Shown piece by piece: positions 9,974 to 18,599 of a stretch of DNA of 64,000 nt. Both the position numbers and the translations under genes were made by a program. The DNA lies in assembly GCA_963767635.1 (NCBI GenBank), contig CAVYEM010000001.1, positions 806,001-870,000 of the forward strand. The letters are read 5' to 3'. Source of the stretch: CAVYEM01 sp963767635. Its GTDB lineage: Bacteria; Vulcanimicrobiota; Vulcanimicrobiia; Vulcanimicrobiales; Vulcanimicrobiaceae. The number at the start of each line of letters is the position of its first letter. Within the stretch, counting starts at the first letter, position 1. The notes under the pieces are model-generated. The model saw nothing but the letters and a program-made list of their open reading frames with translations, was not told the DNA's origin and searched no databases.

Positions 9974-10286
9974 CTCGCGCGCCCGGTATTTGCGCGGCCC
10001 AATCTAGAGCCTCGTCCAAATTGCTGCATTGCAATTCGAAGAAGCCGCCCAAGATCTCTTTGGTTTCGGCAAACGGACCGTCCGCGACCAGGCGTTTTCC
10101 GCCTTGCACGCGCACCGTGGTTGCGGAGCCGGCCGGAGCCAGACGCGCTCCACCGGTGACCACGCCCGCTGCCCGCGCCCGCTCGTTGAAGGCGTAGTAT
10201 TCATCAAACATTCGGTCCGCATCGGGCTGCGGCATATTTTCGAAAAGACCCGGCGGATTGTAAATCAGGGCAAGGTATTTCATCAA
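9936..10286 (-). CDS. YCII-related DGPF-domain protein
   Basis: Small 116-residue protein of the YCII/DGPF family, with MKYLALIYNPPG at the start and the diagnostic DGPFAETKEILGGFFEL near 71-87. Members are commonly encoded beside ECF42 sigma factors and belong to the same regulon; their chemistry is unclear. AGGAG lies just upstream of the start on the minus strand. The 3' end overlaps the sigma gene, so the two are translated as a unit. The 113 bases to the divergent comF probably hold both promoters, but I cannot mark convincing -35/-10 boxes. Confidence 0.88.
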   Translation of the reverse strand: MMKYLALIYNPPGLFENMPQPDADRMFDEYYAFNERARAAGVVTGGARLAPAGSATTVRVQGGKRLVADGPFAETKEILGGFFELQCSNLDEALDWAAQIPGARDGSIEIRPVVET

Positions 10287-10399
10287 ATCTCCTCTCGTCC
10301 AGTTGGCTGTGTCTCATAGACGAATGGGCTGCCGAAAGATCGACATGCCGGGCAAACGTTGCCTCTCGTTTTTTTGCTCGGCGGTCGTGAAGGCGTTAT

Positions 10400-10984
10400 G
10401 TGTTTGCGCCGCTGCTCGATTTCATCTTTCCGCCGCAGTGCGGCGGCTGCGGCGAGCTGGGCATCGGCGCATGCGAGCGGTGCGTGCCCAGAGGTGCGCT
10501 CACACGAGGCCGCTTGGAAACGCTGGAAGTCGGCGCTCTGGGGCGGTACGAAGGCGGCCTGCGGCGCGCGGTGCTGGCGTTAAAGTCCGGGCGCCGCGAC
10601 GTCGCCCGCGCAATGGCGCAGCGCTTGGCGGAGATTGCACCACCCCGCGGCACGCTCGTGCCCGTTCCCACGACCCCCGCAAGGAGGCGGGAGCGCGGAT
10701 TCGACGGGTGCGAGCTCATGGCGCAAATCGTGGCGGAAGCGGGCGTTGTGCCGCATCGGGTGGGGCTCGTGCAGATCCGCGGCGATCGCCAGCGCGGACG
10801 GGATCGCGCGACACGTTTGGCCGCCGCAGGCCGCTTCGCGTGGCGCGGAGGTGACGTGCAGGGACTCGATGTCGTGCTGTTGGACGACGTTGTCACCACT
10901 GGGGCGACCCTCGAGGACTGCGCCAAAACGTTGCGCGCCGTCGGGGCGCGAGTCGAACAGGCAATCGTGATCGCAAAAGCTTAA
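10400..10984 (+). CDS. comF: ComF family phosphoribosyltransferase-like protein
   Basis: 194 residues. It begins with a zinc-finger-like CGGCGELGIGACERC and ends with a PRPP-binding loop, VVLLDDVVTTGATLEDC, the ComF/GntX arrangement. In naturally competent bacteria ComF helps take up single-stranded DNA at the membrane; in others the role is unknown, and no other competence gene is visible here. It starts at GTG 10400 and is followed by ribD after 10 bases, so it is probably co-transcribed with riboflavin genes. Confidence 0.85.
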   Translation: MFAPLLDFIFPPQCGGCGELGIGACERCVPRGALTRGRLETLEVGALGRYEGGLRRAVLALKSGRRDVARAMAQRLAEIAPPRGTLVPVPTTPARRRERGFDGCELMAQIVAEAGVVPHRVGLVQIRGDRQRGRDRATRLAAAGRFAWRGGDVQGLDVVLLDDVVTTGATLEDCAKTLRAVGARVEQAIVIAKA

Positions 10985-10994
10985 TACGAACGCC

Positions 10995-12091
10995 GTGGAT
11001 CCCCCGGACCGCGTCTATCTGGAACGTGCCTGCGAACTCGCGCGCCGTGCAGCGGGAAGCACCGCGCCTAATCCGGCCGTCGGAGCGCTCGTCGTGCGCG
11101 ACGGCAACATCGTTTCCGAAGGTTATCACCACCGCGCAGGCGAGGCGCACGCCGAAGTCAATGCGCTGCGCGCCGCCGGAGAACGCGCGCGTGGGGCAAC
11201 GCTGTATGTCACCTTGGAGCCTTGTAGCCACCACGGCCGCACGCCGCCATGCTCGCACGCGGTCGCAGCCGCCGGCATCGTTCGCGTCGTCGCCGGTACG
11301 CGCGACCCGAATCCCGCGACGGACGGTGCCGGCATTCGCTATTTGCGCGATCGCGGCATCGTTGTCGAAGTAGCCGAAGATCCCGATGCCGTGAGGATCG
11401 TCGAACCGTTCGCGCGCGCCGTTCGGGCGCAGCGCCCGTACCTCGCGCTCAAAATGGCGATGTCGCTGGACGGCTATGTCGCATCGAAGCCGGGAACGCA
11501 AGAATGGCTGACGGGCGCGCAGGCGCGCGAGCTGGCTCGCGAGCTGCGCATCGCGCACGACGCCGTCGTCGTGGGGGCCGGAACGGTGCGCGTGGATGAT
11601 CCGCGGCTTACGGTGCGCCCGCCGCATCGTCGCGCACGCGAGTACGTTCGCATCGTGGCGTGCGAAACCGATGCGGTCAATCCCGAAAGTGCTGTATTTG
11701 CTTCGGAAGACGGCTATGCGAAAACGATCGTGCTCGCGCCGGCCGGTGCTCGGACGCGCTTTTCGCCGCTGCATACGGTAGCCGACGTCGTGTTCGTGGG
11801 CGCCGACGATGAAACGCAGCTGGACTTACCTGCTGCGCTGCGCGCCGTGCGCGAACGCGGCATCACCAGCGTCGTCTGTGAAGGCGGCCCCACGATGGCT
11901 GCAAATCTGCTCGCGGCCGATCTCGTCGATCGCTTTTACTGGCTGATCGCACCCCGGCTGCTCCATGCGCCCGGCGCCGTGCCGGTTCTTGGCGCAGGAC
12001 CCATGCGCCGTATGCCGGACTTCGCTTCGATCGGATCGAGACGCTGGGCTCGGATGCGCTCCTGTCGGGAACGATCGAACGCGATGTTTAG
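10995..12091 (+). CDS. ribD: Bifunctional riboflavin biosynthesis deaminase/reductase (one-base deletion near 3' end)
   Basis: Deaminates and reduces the early pyrimidine intermediate of riboflavin synthesis. The N-terminal deaminase has the zinc ligands HAEVNAL (His52) and PCSHHGRTPPCS (Cys77, Cys86); the reductase follows (ALKMAMSLDGYVA, VVGAGTVRVDDP). After MRRMPDF the frame is lost. Restoring one missing base near 12021-12028 gives FDRIETLGSDALLSGTIERD and a TAG at 12089-12091, for about 365 residues. Read literally, ribD would be fused to ribE; the 8-base overlap of the corrected ends argues for two genes. The start is GTG 10995. Confidence 0.9.
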
Positions 12092-12674
12092 CGGACTCAT
12101 CGCGTATCGCGGCCACGTGCAGCGGCTCGTGCCGCTTCCGGGCGGCGGCGCGCGACTGCGCGTGCGCTGCGAGGGCGCTTCGGACGAAGACGTCGAGGCG
12201 AAGGATTCGATTGCCATCAACGGCGTCTGCCTCACCGCCGCGGCGGTCGACCACAACGAGATCGAATTCGACGTGGTGCCCGAAACGCTGAGTCGATCGA
12301 ATCTGGGGACACTGCACGAAGGCGATATCGTCAACGTCGAGTATTCGCTGCGAATGGGGGATCGGTTGGGCGGCCATTTCGTGTACGGTCACGTCGACGC
12401 AGCAGCGCAGGTGCTCGCGCGCGCTGCGGAAGGGCAGGGCGAGCGCATGCGCATCGCGCTCGCGCCCGAGCTGGCGCGATATGTCTGCGAAAAAGCGTTC
12501 GTCAGCATCGACGGCGTGAGCGTAACGGTCGCTTCGACCGGACCGGGCTGGTTCGAGCTCGCGCTCATTCCGGAAACGCTTGCACGGACGACGCTCGGCG
12601 CGCGCAATCGCGGCGACTACGTCAACATAGAGATCGACCCGCTCGCGCGCTACGCGGTTCATGCCGCAGTTTAA
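12084..12674 (+). CDS. ribE: Riboflavin synthase alpha subunit
   Basis: Dismutates two lumazine molecules into riboflavin. The 196 residues contain the tandem lumazine-binding barrels of the family. The first starts at MFSGLIAYRGHVQRL and includes SIAINGVCLTAA; the second carries GHFVYGHVDA and FVSIDGVSVTVAST. It ends GDYVNIEIDPLARY, as typical. ATG 12084 sits inside the corrected ribD end. It overlaps the following thioesterase gene by 14 bases. Together with ribD here and ribBA/ribH at 17168-19095 it completes riboflavin synthesis. Confidence 0.93.
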   Translation: MFSGLIAYRGHVQRLVPLPGGGARLRVRCEGASDEDVEAKDSIAINGVCLTAAAVDHNEIEFDVVPETLSRSNLGTLHEGDIVNVEYSLRMGDRLGGHFVYGHVDAAAQVLARAAEGQGERMRIALAPELARYVCEKAFVSIDGVSVTVASTGPGWFELALIPETLARTTLGARNRGDYVNIEIDPLARYAVHAAV

Positions 12675-13107
12675 GGACACCACGCCGCCGGGCGCGCGCA
12701 TCTTCCAGACGCGGATCATGGTGCAGTGGGCCGACGTCGACATCGCCGGAATCATGTACTTTGCCGCGTATCAGCGCGCAGTCGAACGCGCCGAAATGGA
12801 TTTTTTCGCAGAGTTAGGATTTCCGTATCATACGGTCTTCGATACGTACGACATCTGGCTGCCGCGCGTGCACGTCGAAGCCGATTATCACAAACCGGCG
12901 CACATGGGCGACTTTCTCACCTTGCGCACGCACATTCGGCACGTCGGAGGGTCGTCGATCGTATGGCAAACGATCGTCATCAACGATCGAACGGAGCAAC
13001 CCGGCGCCGCGTTCACGCTCGTGGTGGCGTGCATGGACCGCCGCACCCACAAAAGCCGGGCGTTGCCCGAGCAGATGCGAACTGCGTTCGTGACGTGCCT
13101 GCCGTGA
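12661..13107 (+). CDS. Hotdog-fold acyl-CoA thioesterase (YbgC/4-hydroxybenzoyl-CoA type)
   Basis: 148 residues with the hotdog active-site segment QWADVDIAGIMYFAAYQRAVERAE, whose Asp matches the catalytic Asp of YbgC-like thioesterases (normally D-x-G/A-G-x-V-Y). It hydrolyses an acyl- or aryl-CoA thioester; the substrate is unknown. It overlaps ribE at its start, and its stop overlaps the next gene, so it lies in the ribD-ribE-thioesterase-dehydrogenase array. A link with the two downstream dehydrogenases is only positional. Confidence 0.83.
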   Translation: MPQFKDTTPPGARIFQTRIMVQWADVDIAGIMYFAAYQRAVERAEMDFFAELGFPYHTVFDTYDIWLPRVHVEADYHKPAHMGDFLTLRTHIRHVGGSSIVWQTIVINDRTEQPGAAFTLVVACMDRRTHKSRALPEQMRTAFVTCLP

Positions 13108-14129
13108 TGCAGTGCGCCGTGCTGGTCGAGCCGAAGCGCGTTGAAGTGCGCGAGGTCGCCATCCCTGATGCGCCGCCCGGCGGGGTCGTTGTACGCGTGC
13201 GCGCAGCGCTGACCGACGGCACGGATCTGAAAGCGTACCGCCGCGGACATCCAAAAATGCCGATGCCTACGCGGTTTGGACACGAGTTTTCCGGAGACGT
13301 TGCGGCTGTGGGGGCCGGCGTAACCGTGTTTGTGCCCGGATCGCCGATCATGTGCGTGCATTCGGCGCCGTGCGGATCGTGTTTTTGGTGCGCGCGCGCA
13401 GAAGAGGAACTGTGCGAGTCGGTGATGACGACGATGATCCTTGGTGCCTATGCGCAGTACATCGAAGTGCCCGCGCGCATCGTCGAGCGCAACGCCTTTC
13501 CCAAACCGGCGGATCTCTCGTATGTCGCGGCGGCGTTTCTAGAACCGCTCTCGTGCGTCGTCCATTCGCTCGACGTATTGAAGCCGGCCGACGATGCAAC
13601 GGTCCTAGTGATTGGGGACGGGGGATTCGGCCTGTTGCACGGGATGCTGCTGGCGCGGCGGGGCGTACGCATCGCCATTGCGGGGCGCCGGCGCGAACGG
13701 CTTGCGCTTGCGCGCGATTTCGGCATAGAACACACCATTGACATGCGGGAAAGAAACCTCAGCGAGTCCGTAGCAGCCCTTACGCAGGGCCGCGGCGCCG
13801 ATGCCGTGGTCGAATGTACCGGCGTGCAGGAGGTTTGGGAAGCCGCGCCCGCGTTCGTCCGGCGCGGCGGTACGGTCTCGCTGTTTGGCGGTCTGCCGCC
13901 CGACGCGCGCGTGTCGTTTGAAGCCGCAAGATTACACTACGATGAAGTGCGCGTGGTTAGCCCGTTTCATTTTCGTCCCGCTTCGGTGCGCCGTGCGTAC
14001 GATTTGCTTACGCGCGGAGGCGTCGATCCCACGCCACTCGTCACGGAACGCTTGCCGCTCTCGCACGTCGGGGAAGTGTTCGCGCGGCTCGATGCGGGCG
14101 ACGGCCTCAAGTTCGCCATCGAACCATGA
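13107..14129 (+). CDS. Zinc-type medium-chain dehydrogenase (MDR family), first of a pair
   Basis: 340 residues of the alcohol/sorbitol/threonine dehydrogenase superfamily. Visible are GHEFSGDVAAVGAGV around the catalytic zinc site, a structural-zinc cluster CGSCFWCARAEEELC, and a Rossmann segment VLVIGDGGFGLLHGMLLARRG. ATG 13107 follows a GTG at 13104 that would give the 4-base GTGA overlap common in this genome, so either start is possible. The next gene is a second MDR protein overlapping by ATGA; the two probably work in one pathway or as related subunits. The substrate is not inferable. Confidence 0.85.
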   Translation: MQCAVLVEPKRVEVREVAIPDAPPGGVVVRVRAALTDGTDLKAYRRGHPKMPMPTRFGHEFSGDVAAVGAGVTVFVPGSPIMCVHSAPCGSCFWCARAEEELCESVMTTMILGAYAQYIEVPARIVERNAFPKPADLSYVAAAFLEPLSCVVHSLDVLKPADDATVLVIGDGGFGLLHGMLLARRGVRIAIAGRRRERLALARDFGIEHTIDMRERNLSESVAALTQGRGADAVVECTGVQEVWEAAPAFVRRGGTVSLFGGLPPDARVSFEAARLHYDEVRVVSPFHFRPASVRRAYDLLTRGGVDPTPLVTERLPLSHVGEVFARLDAGDGLKFAIEP

Positions 14130-15139
14130 TTCCGCGCAAGATGCAGGCCGCGGTGCTGTACGACGTCGACGACATTCGCATCGAGGAACGCGACGTTCCG
14201 CAGATCGGCGCGGGAGAATTGCTCGTGCAGACGCGCGCGAGCGGCATCTGCACCGGCGACGTCATGGGCTGGTATATCCGCCGCAAAGCGCCGCTCGTCC
14301 TCGGACACGAGCCGGCGGGCGTGGTTGCGCAGGTCGGCGAGAGCCCGCACCACGACTTTACCGTAGGCGATCGCGTCTTCGTGCACCATCACGCGCCGTG
14401 CCTGCAGTGCCGCGCATGTACGCGCGGTGATTACGTGCAGTGCGCGACGTGGCGCAAGACTGCGATCGTACCGGGCGGCCTCGCCGAGTATTTTCGAGTT
14501 CCGGCCCAAAATGTCGTCGACACGCTGCGGCTGCCGCAAAGCGTGCCGTTCACTGACGGCGCACTGCTGGAGCCGCTCGCTTGCGTGATAAAGTCGATTC
14601 GGCGCAGCGGATTGCGTCGGGGTGACGTGCTCTACGTCATCGGCTTAGGCGTGATGGGGCTCATGCACGCGCTCGTGGGTGAAGACGCCGGCGCAAACGT
14701 TGCGGGATGCGATTTTATCGAGGCTCGCCGCGCATTCGCACAAAGTTTGGGCGTGCGCGCGGTTACGCCGGAAGACAATTTCGCCGGCGCCGACGTCGTC
14801 ATCTGCGGACCGGGTTCCGCGCATGCGCTGCGGGACGCATTCGCGGCCGTGGCGCCCGGCGGAACGGTCGTGATGTTCACCCCGCTCGAGCCCGGAATCC
14901 CGCTCACCATCGATCCCAACGACCTGTATTTTCGCGACGTGAAGCTGGTGACAAGTTATTCCTGTGGGCCGAACGATACAGCCGAGGCGCTGGAATTGCT
15001 TCGCAGGCGCGTCGTTACGGCGGAGCGTCTAGGCGCAGTTCTCTATCCGCTCAGCGAAACCGCGCAGGCCTATACGGCGCTGCGCGGCTGCGAAATCACC
15101 AAACCGATCGTCACATTTGCCCCTTCGCTATTCGATTGA
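14126..15139 (+). CDS. Zinc-type medium-chain dehydrogenase (MDR family), second of a pair
   Basis: 337 residues, similar in plan to its neighbour: SGICTGDVMGWY and GHEPAGVV for the catalytic zinc, CLQCRACTRGDYVQC for the structural zinc, and YVIGLGVMGLMHAL for NAD(P) binding. The start at 14126 overlaps the upstream stop (ATGA). The pair of adjacent, co-translated paralogues is notable; a hetero-oligomer or two sequential oxidations are possible. It converges with the ferritin-like gene, 2 bases between the stops. Alternatives are L-threonine, sorbitol or other polyol dehydrogenase. Confidence 0.85.
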   Translation: MIPRKMQAAVLYDVDDIRIEERDVPQIGAGELLVQTRASGICTGDVMGWYIRRKAPLVLGHEPAGVVAQVGESPHHDFTVGDRVFVHHHAPCLQCRACTRGDYVQCATWRKTAIVPGGLAEYFRVPAQNVVDTLRLPQSVPFTDGALLEPLACVIKSIRRSGLRRGDVLYVIGLGVMGLMHALVGEDAGANVAGCDFIEARRAFAQSLGVRAVTPEDNFAGADVVICGPGSAHALRDAFAAVAPGGTVVMFTPLEPGIPLTIDPNDLYFRDVKLVTSYSCGPNDTAEALELLRRRVVTAERLGAVLYPLSETAQAYTALRGCEITKPIVTFAPSLFD

Positions 15140-15141
15140 TC

Positions 15142-15759
15142 CTATGCGGTCGGATACGGGTTGGAAGCGCCGCGATTCAGAGCCGCTTCGGTTCCCGCTG
15201 CGCTGGCTCGCCAGACCGATTCGATCTGCGCACGACTCCCAGCCACGTCGGTAGATGCGATTGGGAGTCCCGTTTCCTGCAGATCGTGGACGACGACGTC
15301 CGGCATGGCTTGTCCGATTTCCATGATCACTTCAGCGTAATCGCGCATGTGGCGCTCGGCAAGCTGCGCGACTTGCGGCACGCCATACGCGTTAGCTGTT
15401 GCAAGCAGCATGCTGTATGAAACGGTGCATAATGAAAGCGCGGTGTAATCGTCGCGCAGCGCCTTAGCAATCTTCGTTTTGCGCATCTTGTCGATCGCGC
15501 CGGCAAACCAGCCTTCAATGCTAGAAACGGTGCTCTTGGTTCCGTGCGCTTCGTGGCCGCCCGCCGCTTCCAGTGCCGACCTCAAGGATTGAATGTGCGC
15601 GTTCGAAAGATCGCTCAAACGGCGCACGACAGCGGCAGCGGCGGGATACTTTGGCAGATCCGCATCGTTCAGCTGCGTTTCGAAGGGAATGCGCACGTGG
15701 TCTTCCAGCGCAAGCATGTCGCTGATGTACGTTTGTAAACTGTGTTCGATATCACTCAT
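15142..15759 (-). CDS. Ferritin-like protein (DUF892/YciE-like)
   Basis: 205 residues, predicted all-helical. The start MSDIEHSLQTYISDMLALEDHV resembles the DUF892/YciE ferritin-like start, and HIQSLRSALEAAGG with E/H-rich helices follows. Such proteins are linked to stress, but their activity is unknown. The ATG is at 15759. No partner gene is visible: the next minus-strand gene upstream encodes a beta-propeller protein 82 bases away. A short inverted repeat (GCCGGG...CCCGGC, 15761-15778) sits just upstream of the start without a T tract. Confidence 0.6.
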   Translation of the reverse strand: MSDIEHSLQTYISDMLALEDHVRIPFETQLNDADLPKYPAAAAVVRRLSDLSNAHIQSLRSALEAAGGHEAHGTKSTVSSIEGWFAGAIDKMRKTKIAKALRDDYTALSLCTVSYSMLLATANAYGVPQVAQLAERHMRDYAEVIMEIGQAMPDVVVHDLQETGLPIASTDVAGSRAQIESVWRASAAGTEAALNRGASNPYPTA

Positions 15760-15841
15760 AGCCGGGCTATTACCCGGCTTCGACCAAAACGCTTCACCGC
15801 GCCGGATCAGTTTTGCAGTTTTGCAGGCTGACGTGACGAGG

Positions 15842-16786
15842 TCAACAAATGTGAAGCCCGCTCGGAACGGTTAGACGATCAACCGGACACGACCAAGAAG
15901 CACCATCGTCATGCGACACGTAAAGCCGCCCCGATCGGTCGATTACGGCGGCCATTGAATTTCGGGTCGCAATGCAGTTGGTGTCGGCGATGCCGTCGAT
16001 CCACTTCGGCATGCCTTCGCCCAAAGGCTGTAGCGAACCGTTGCCGTCGATCGGGCGTCGATATACCGCGCCTTGCGTCGCAAAATGGCCGGTGGACGCT
16101 GCCACGAAAATGACGTCTCTCCCAAAAGCAACGGCAGAGCAATAATGGGCGTGAAGCCCTTGCCGTTCGATGGTCCATGTCGTTCCAGCATCGCGACTAA
16201 TGCAAAGACCCGCCGCCGCCGCCGCGATCACGACGTCAGGCCGATCTGGATGTGCACAGACCTGATGAACATCGCTATCGATATCGATAGTGGGCCGCCA
16301 GGTTAGGCCGGAATCGGTCGATCGCGGAACTCCGCCAACATGGACGTTTGCCAGAAGCACGGTACCATCGCATGTCGCCGCCATTGAACGAATTCCAAGC
16401 GGCGGCCCCATTAGCTTGCCGTCAACGACCGCCGCTCCTGCGTACCACTTCTCGCGACCCGCTACGGTATCGAAACCCGTCAGGATTTGTTGCGCACCGT
16501 CAGGATCGACGCGTAAGATACGTGCGTCGTCGGTTCCAACAAAGATGACGTCCCCAATTGGTGCGCAGCACGAAAGCTCGAATTCACTCTTTGCTATTTC
16601 AGTCCAGTCGCCATCAGAGGATCGTCGACGCAGCGAATGTCCGCCGACGATTGCGAGCACTCTTCCACGTCCATCGGCTACCAGACTGCAAACCGATTGA
16701 TCGGCGAGTTCTTGATGGACCTTTTTCCCAGTGACGCTGAATAGCCCGTTGTCCCACGTTGCTACCAGAATTGAGGGCGGTGGCAT
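15842..16786 (-). CDS. BNR/Asp-box repeat beta-propeller protein
   Basis: 314 residues with several Asp-box motifs (S-x-D-x-G-x-T-W): STDSGLTW, SRDAGTTW and SHDDGASW. This marks a sialidase/sortilin-like beta-propeller, as in WD40/YCF48-type glycosyl-hydrolase-like proteins. No signal peptide or catalytic sialidase residues are evident, so it may be a cytoplasmic binding protein. The ATG is at 16786; a TTG three bases upstream is also in frame. The function is unknown. Confidence 0.7.
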   Translation of the reverse strand: MPPPSILVATWDNGLFSVTGKKVHQELADQSVCSLVADGRGRVLAIVGGHSLRRRSSDGDWTEIAKSEFELSCCAPIGDVIFVGTDDARILRVDPDGAQQILTGFDTVAGREKWYAGAAVVDGKLMGPPLGIRSMAATCDGTVLLANVHVGGVPRSTDSGLTWRPTIDIDSDVHQVCAHPDRPDVVIAAAAAGLCISRDAGTTWTIERQGLHAHYCSAVAFGRDVIFVAASTGHFATQGAVYRRPIDGNGSLQPLGEGMPKWIDGIADTNCIATRNSMAAVIDRSGRLYVSHDDGASWSCPVDRLTVPSGLHIC

Positions 16787-17131
16787 CAAAGCGGATCCTA
16801 TTAGCGTAAAACTCCGTGAACTGTTTGAAGTGGGTTGTGCGGCAATCGATCCGTTGATTCAATGGGCGCGACGAGGGGCTGCCATGAGTGACGTGATCGG
16901 GTTGCGCCGCGTTTATACCCTCTCGCCGAGTGCCTTATCAAGGTCCACACTTTGGCGCTTTTTCAATAGCATGTCCGTGCCTTGCATATTCAAGGGCGGA
17001 TGATTGCTCGGAAGCTCGCATCATGTTGCCGGCATAGCATTTTTGGGGAGGGATGATTTCATGCGAAAGCGCTTATCCGGGAAAGGTCCAAAAGTCCAAA
17101 GGTCGCCAAAGGTCCAAAGGTCCATATCATC
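16787..17131. other. Gene-poor intergenic region upstream of ribBA
   Basis: About 345 bases between the divergent BNR-repeat gene and ribBA. A 273-base open frame at 16731-17003 has no family-like sequence and overlaps the BNR gene start, so it was not annotated. No FMN riboswitch-like structure was recognised. Its right end holds the AAAGGTCC direct repeats (17082-17123) described separately, followed by a -35-like TTGACA at 17132. Confidence 0.5.
17082..17123. repeat. Five direct 8-base repeats AAAGGTCC upstream of the ribBA promoter
   Basis: Copies at 17082, 17090 (AAAAGTCC), 17098 (AAAGGTCG), 17108 and 17116, nearly head-to-tail with one 2-base interruption. The array ends 8 bases before TTGACA at 17132. 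Its position suits an operator; the downstream gene encodes an HTH domain fused to RibBA, which could bind here. This is an inference. It could instead be a slippage-derived repeat. Confidence 0.5.
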
Positions 17132-17161
17132 TTGACAGTTGTTAAGTTGCAAAGGTACGCT
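17132..17161 (+). promoter_or_regulatory. Candidate promoter of ribBA (possibly leaderless)
   Basis: TTGACA at 17132-17137 is a perfect -35 box; TACGCT at 17156-17161 is a weak -10 with an 18-base spacer. GTG 17168 lies 7 bases after the -10, so transcription could begin at the start codon. The same TTGACA contains the TTG at which a longer ribBA reading would begin. Confidence 0.4.
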
Positions 17162-17167
17162 CTTCGC

Positions 17168-18599
17168 GTGCCCCCATTTGCCGAAGAGCTGAACGTGGCG
17201 ATGAACGCGGCCGGATTGAACGCCGCCGAATTGGCGGAGCGCAGCGGCTTGACCGAAGCCGCCATTTCGTACTTACGGTCCGGCCAGCGGGAGCCTTCAT
17301 ACCGCTCGCTTGCGCGCCTGACCCAAGTCTTGCCCGACCTCACTGCGACGCTTGAGCGCTCTTCGCCCTTCGACACCATCGAAGAGGCCGTCAACGATAT
17401 TCGAGCCGGCAAGATGGCGATCGTGCTGGACGACGAGGATCGCGAAAACGAGGGCGATCTGGTGATGGGCGCGCAGATGGTCACCCCCGACGCGATCAAT
17501 TTCATGCGCAAGTTTGCCGGCGGACTCATTTGCGTGCCGTTGATCGGAAAGCGTTTGGACGAGCTACACTTGCCGCAGATGGTTTCCGAGAACAGCGCCG
17601 TGCATGAGACCGCCTTCACGGTGTCCGTAGAAGCGCGCGGGCGCACGACCACCGGCATTTCGGCGCAAGATCGTGCGGCAACGATTCAAGCGCTGCTCGA
17701 TCCGGCGACCAAACCATCCGACCTGCTGCGGCCCGGCCATACGTTTCCGTTGCGGGCGCGTGAGGGTGGAGTGCTGGTGCGCGCGGGACAAACCGAAGCG
17801 TCCGTCGATCTCGCGCGGCTCGCGGGCTTGTATCCGGCAGGCGTGATCTGCGAGATCATGGCCGAGGACGGAACGATGGAGCGGCTCGATGGTTTGATTG
17901 CGTTCGCGAAACGCCATCAAGCTGAAGCTGGTTACGGTCAAGGATTTGATCGCATATCGCTGGCGCACCGAGAAGCTGCTCAAACGCATCGCCGAGTTTA
18001 AGCTGCCGACCCAAGCCGGCACATGGACCGGTTACGCGTTCGAGAACACGATCGACGGCAACGCGCACGTTGCCTTGGTGATGGGCGAGATCGGCGACGG
18101 CAAAAATTTGCTCGTGCGCGTGCATTCGGAATGTTTGACGGGGGACGCGCTGCACTCGCTTCGCTGCGACTGCGCGGCCCAGCGCGACGGTGCGATGAGC
18201 ATCATCGCCAAAGAAGGCCGAGGCGTATTTTTGTATCTGCGTCAAGAAGGGCGCGGCATCGGCCTTGCAAACAAACTGCGTGCCTATCAACTGCAAGATC
18301 AAGGCGCAGACACCGTCGAGGCTAATATCGCGCTGGGGCTGCCGGTGGACAAGCGCGATTACGGCATCGGATCCCAAATCTTGGCGGACTTGGGCGTGAA
18401 AGACATGCGGATTATCACGAATAATCCGCGAAAAATCTTCGGCCTGGAAGGATACGGCCTGAAGATCGTCGGCCGCGTTCCCATGCACACCGAACCGACT
18501 CAATACAACAAACGTTACATGGCCACCAAACGCAGCAAACTGGGCCACATGTTCGAGGAACCGAAGGTCGGACCACTCGCGCACGGCGATCACCCTTGA
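17168..18599 (+). CDS. ribBA: HTH domain - 3,4-dihydroxybutanone-4-phosphate synthase / GTP cyclohydrolase II (one-base insertion)
   Basis: Provides both riboflavin precursors: RibB makes dihydroxybutanone phosphate, RibA opens GTP. About 60 N-terminal residues form a Cro/XRE-type helix-turn-helix (AAELAERSGLTEAAISYLRSG), not normal for RibBA. RibB follows (DDEDRENEGDLVMGAQ, TGISAQDRA, GHTFPLRA), then RibA with the zinc site CLTGDALHSLRCDC and YLRQEGRGIGL. After FAKRH the frame breaks; skipping one base between 17917 and 17925 reconnects to the KLVTVKDLIAYR linker, giving about 476 residues. The start is GTG 17168 (TTG 17132 possible). The stop overlaps ribH. The HTH may regulate the rib genes. 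Confidence 0.88.

Noticed and set aside
10995..12674. Apparent RibD-RibE fusion
   Set aside because: Results from a one-base deletion near 12025. The alternative frame gives a normal RibD end and TAG that overlaps the ribE ATG.
16731..17003. 90-codon plus-strand frame before ribBA
   Set aside because: Overlaps the BNR-repeat gene start, has no recognisable motif and no clear ribosome-binding site.
17082..17123. CRISPR-like short repeats
   Set aside because: Repeat units are 8 bases without unique spacers, so not a CRISPR array.
16787..17131. FMN riboswitch before ribBA
   Set aside because: The conserved RFN helices and AGGGGC-type junctions were not found. The stretch instead has direct repeats and a promoter-like TTGACA.
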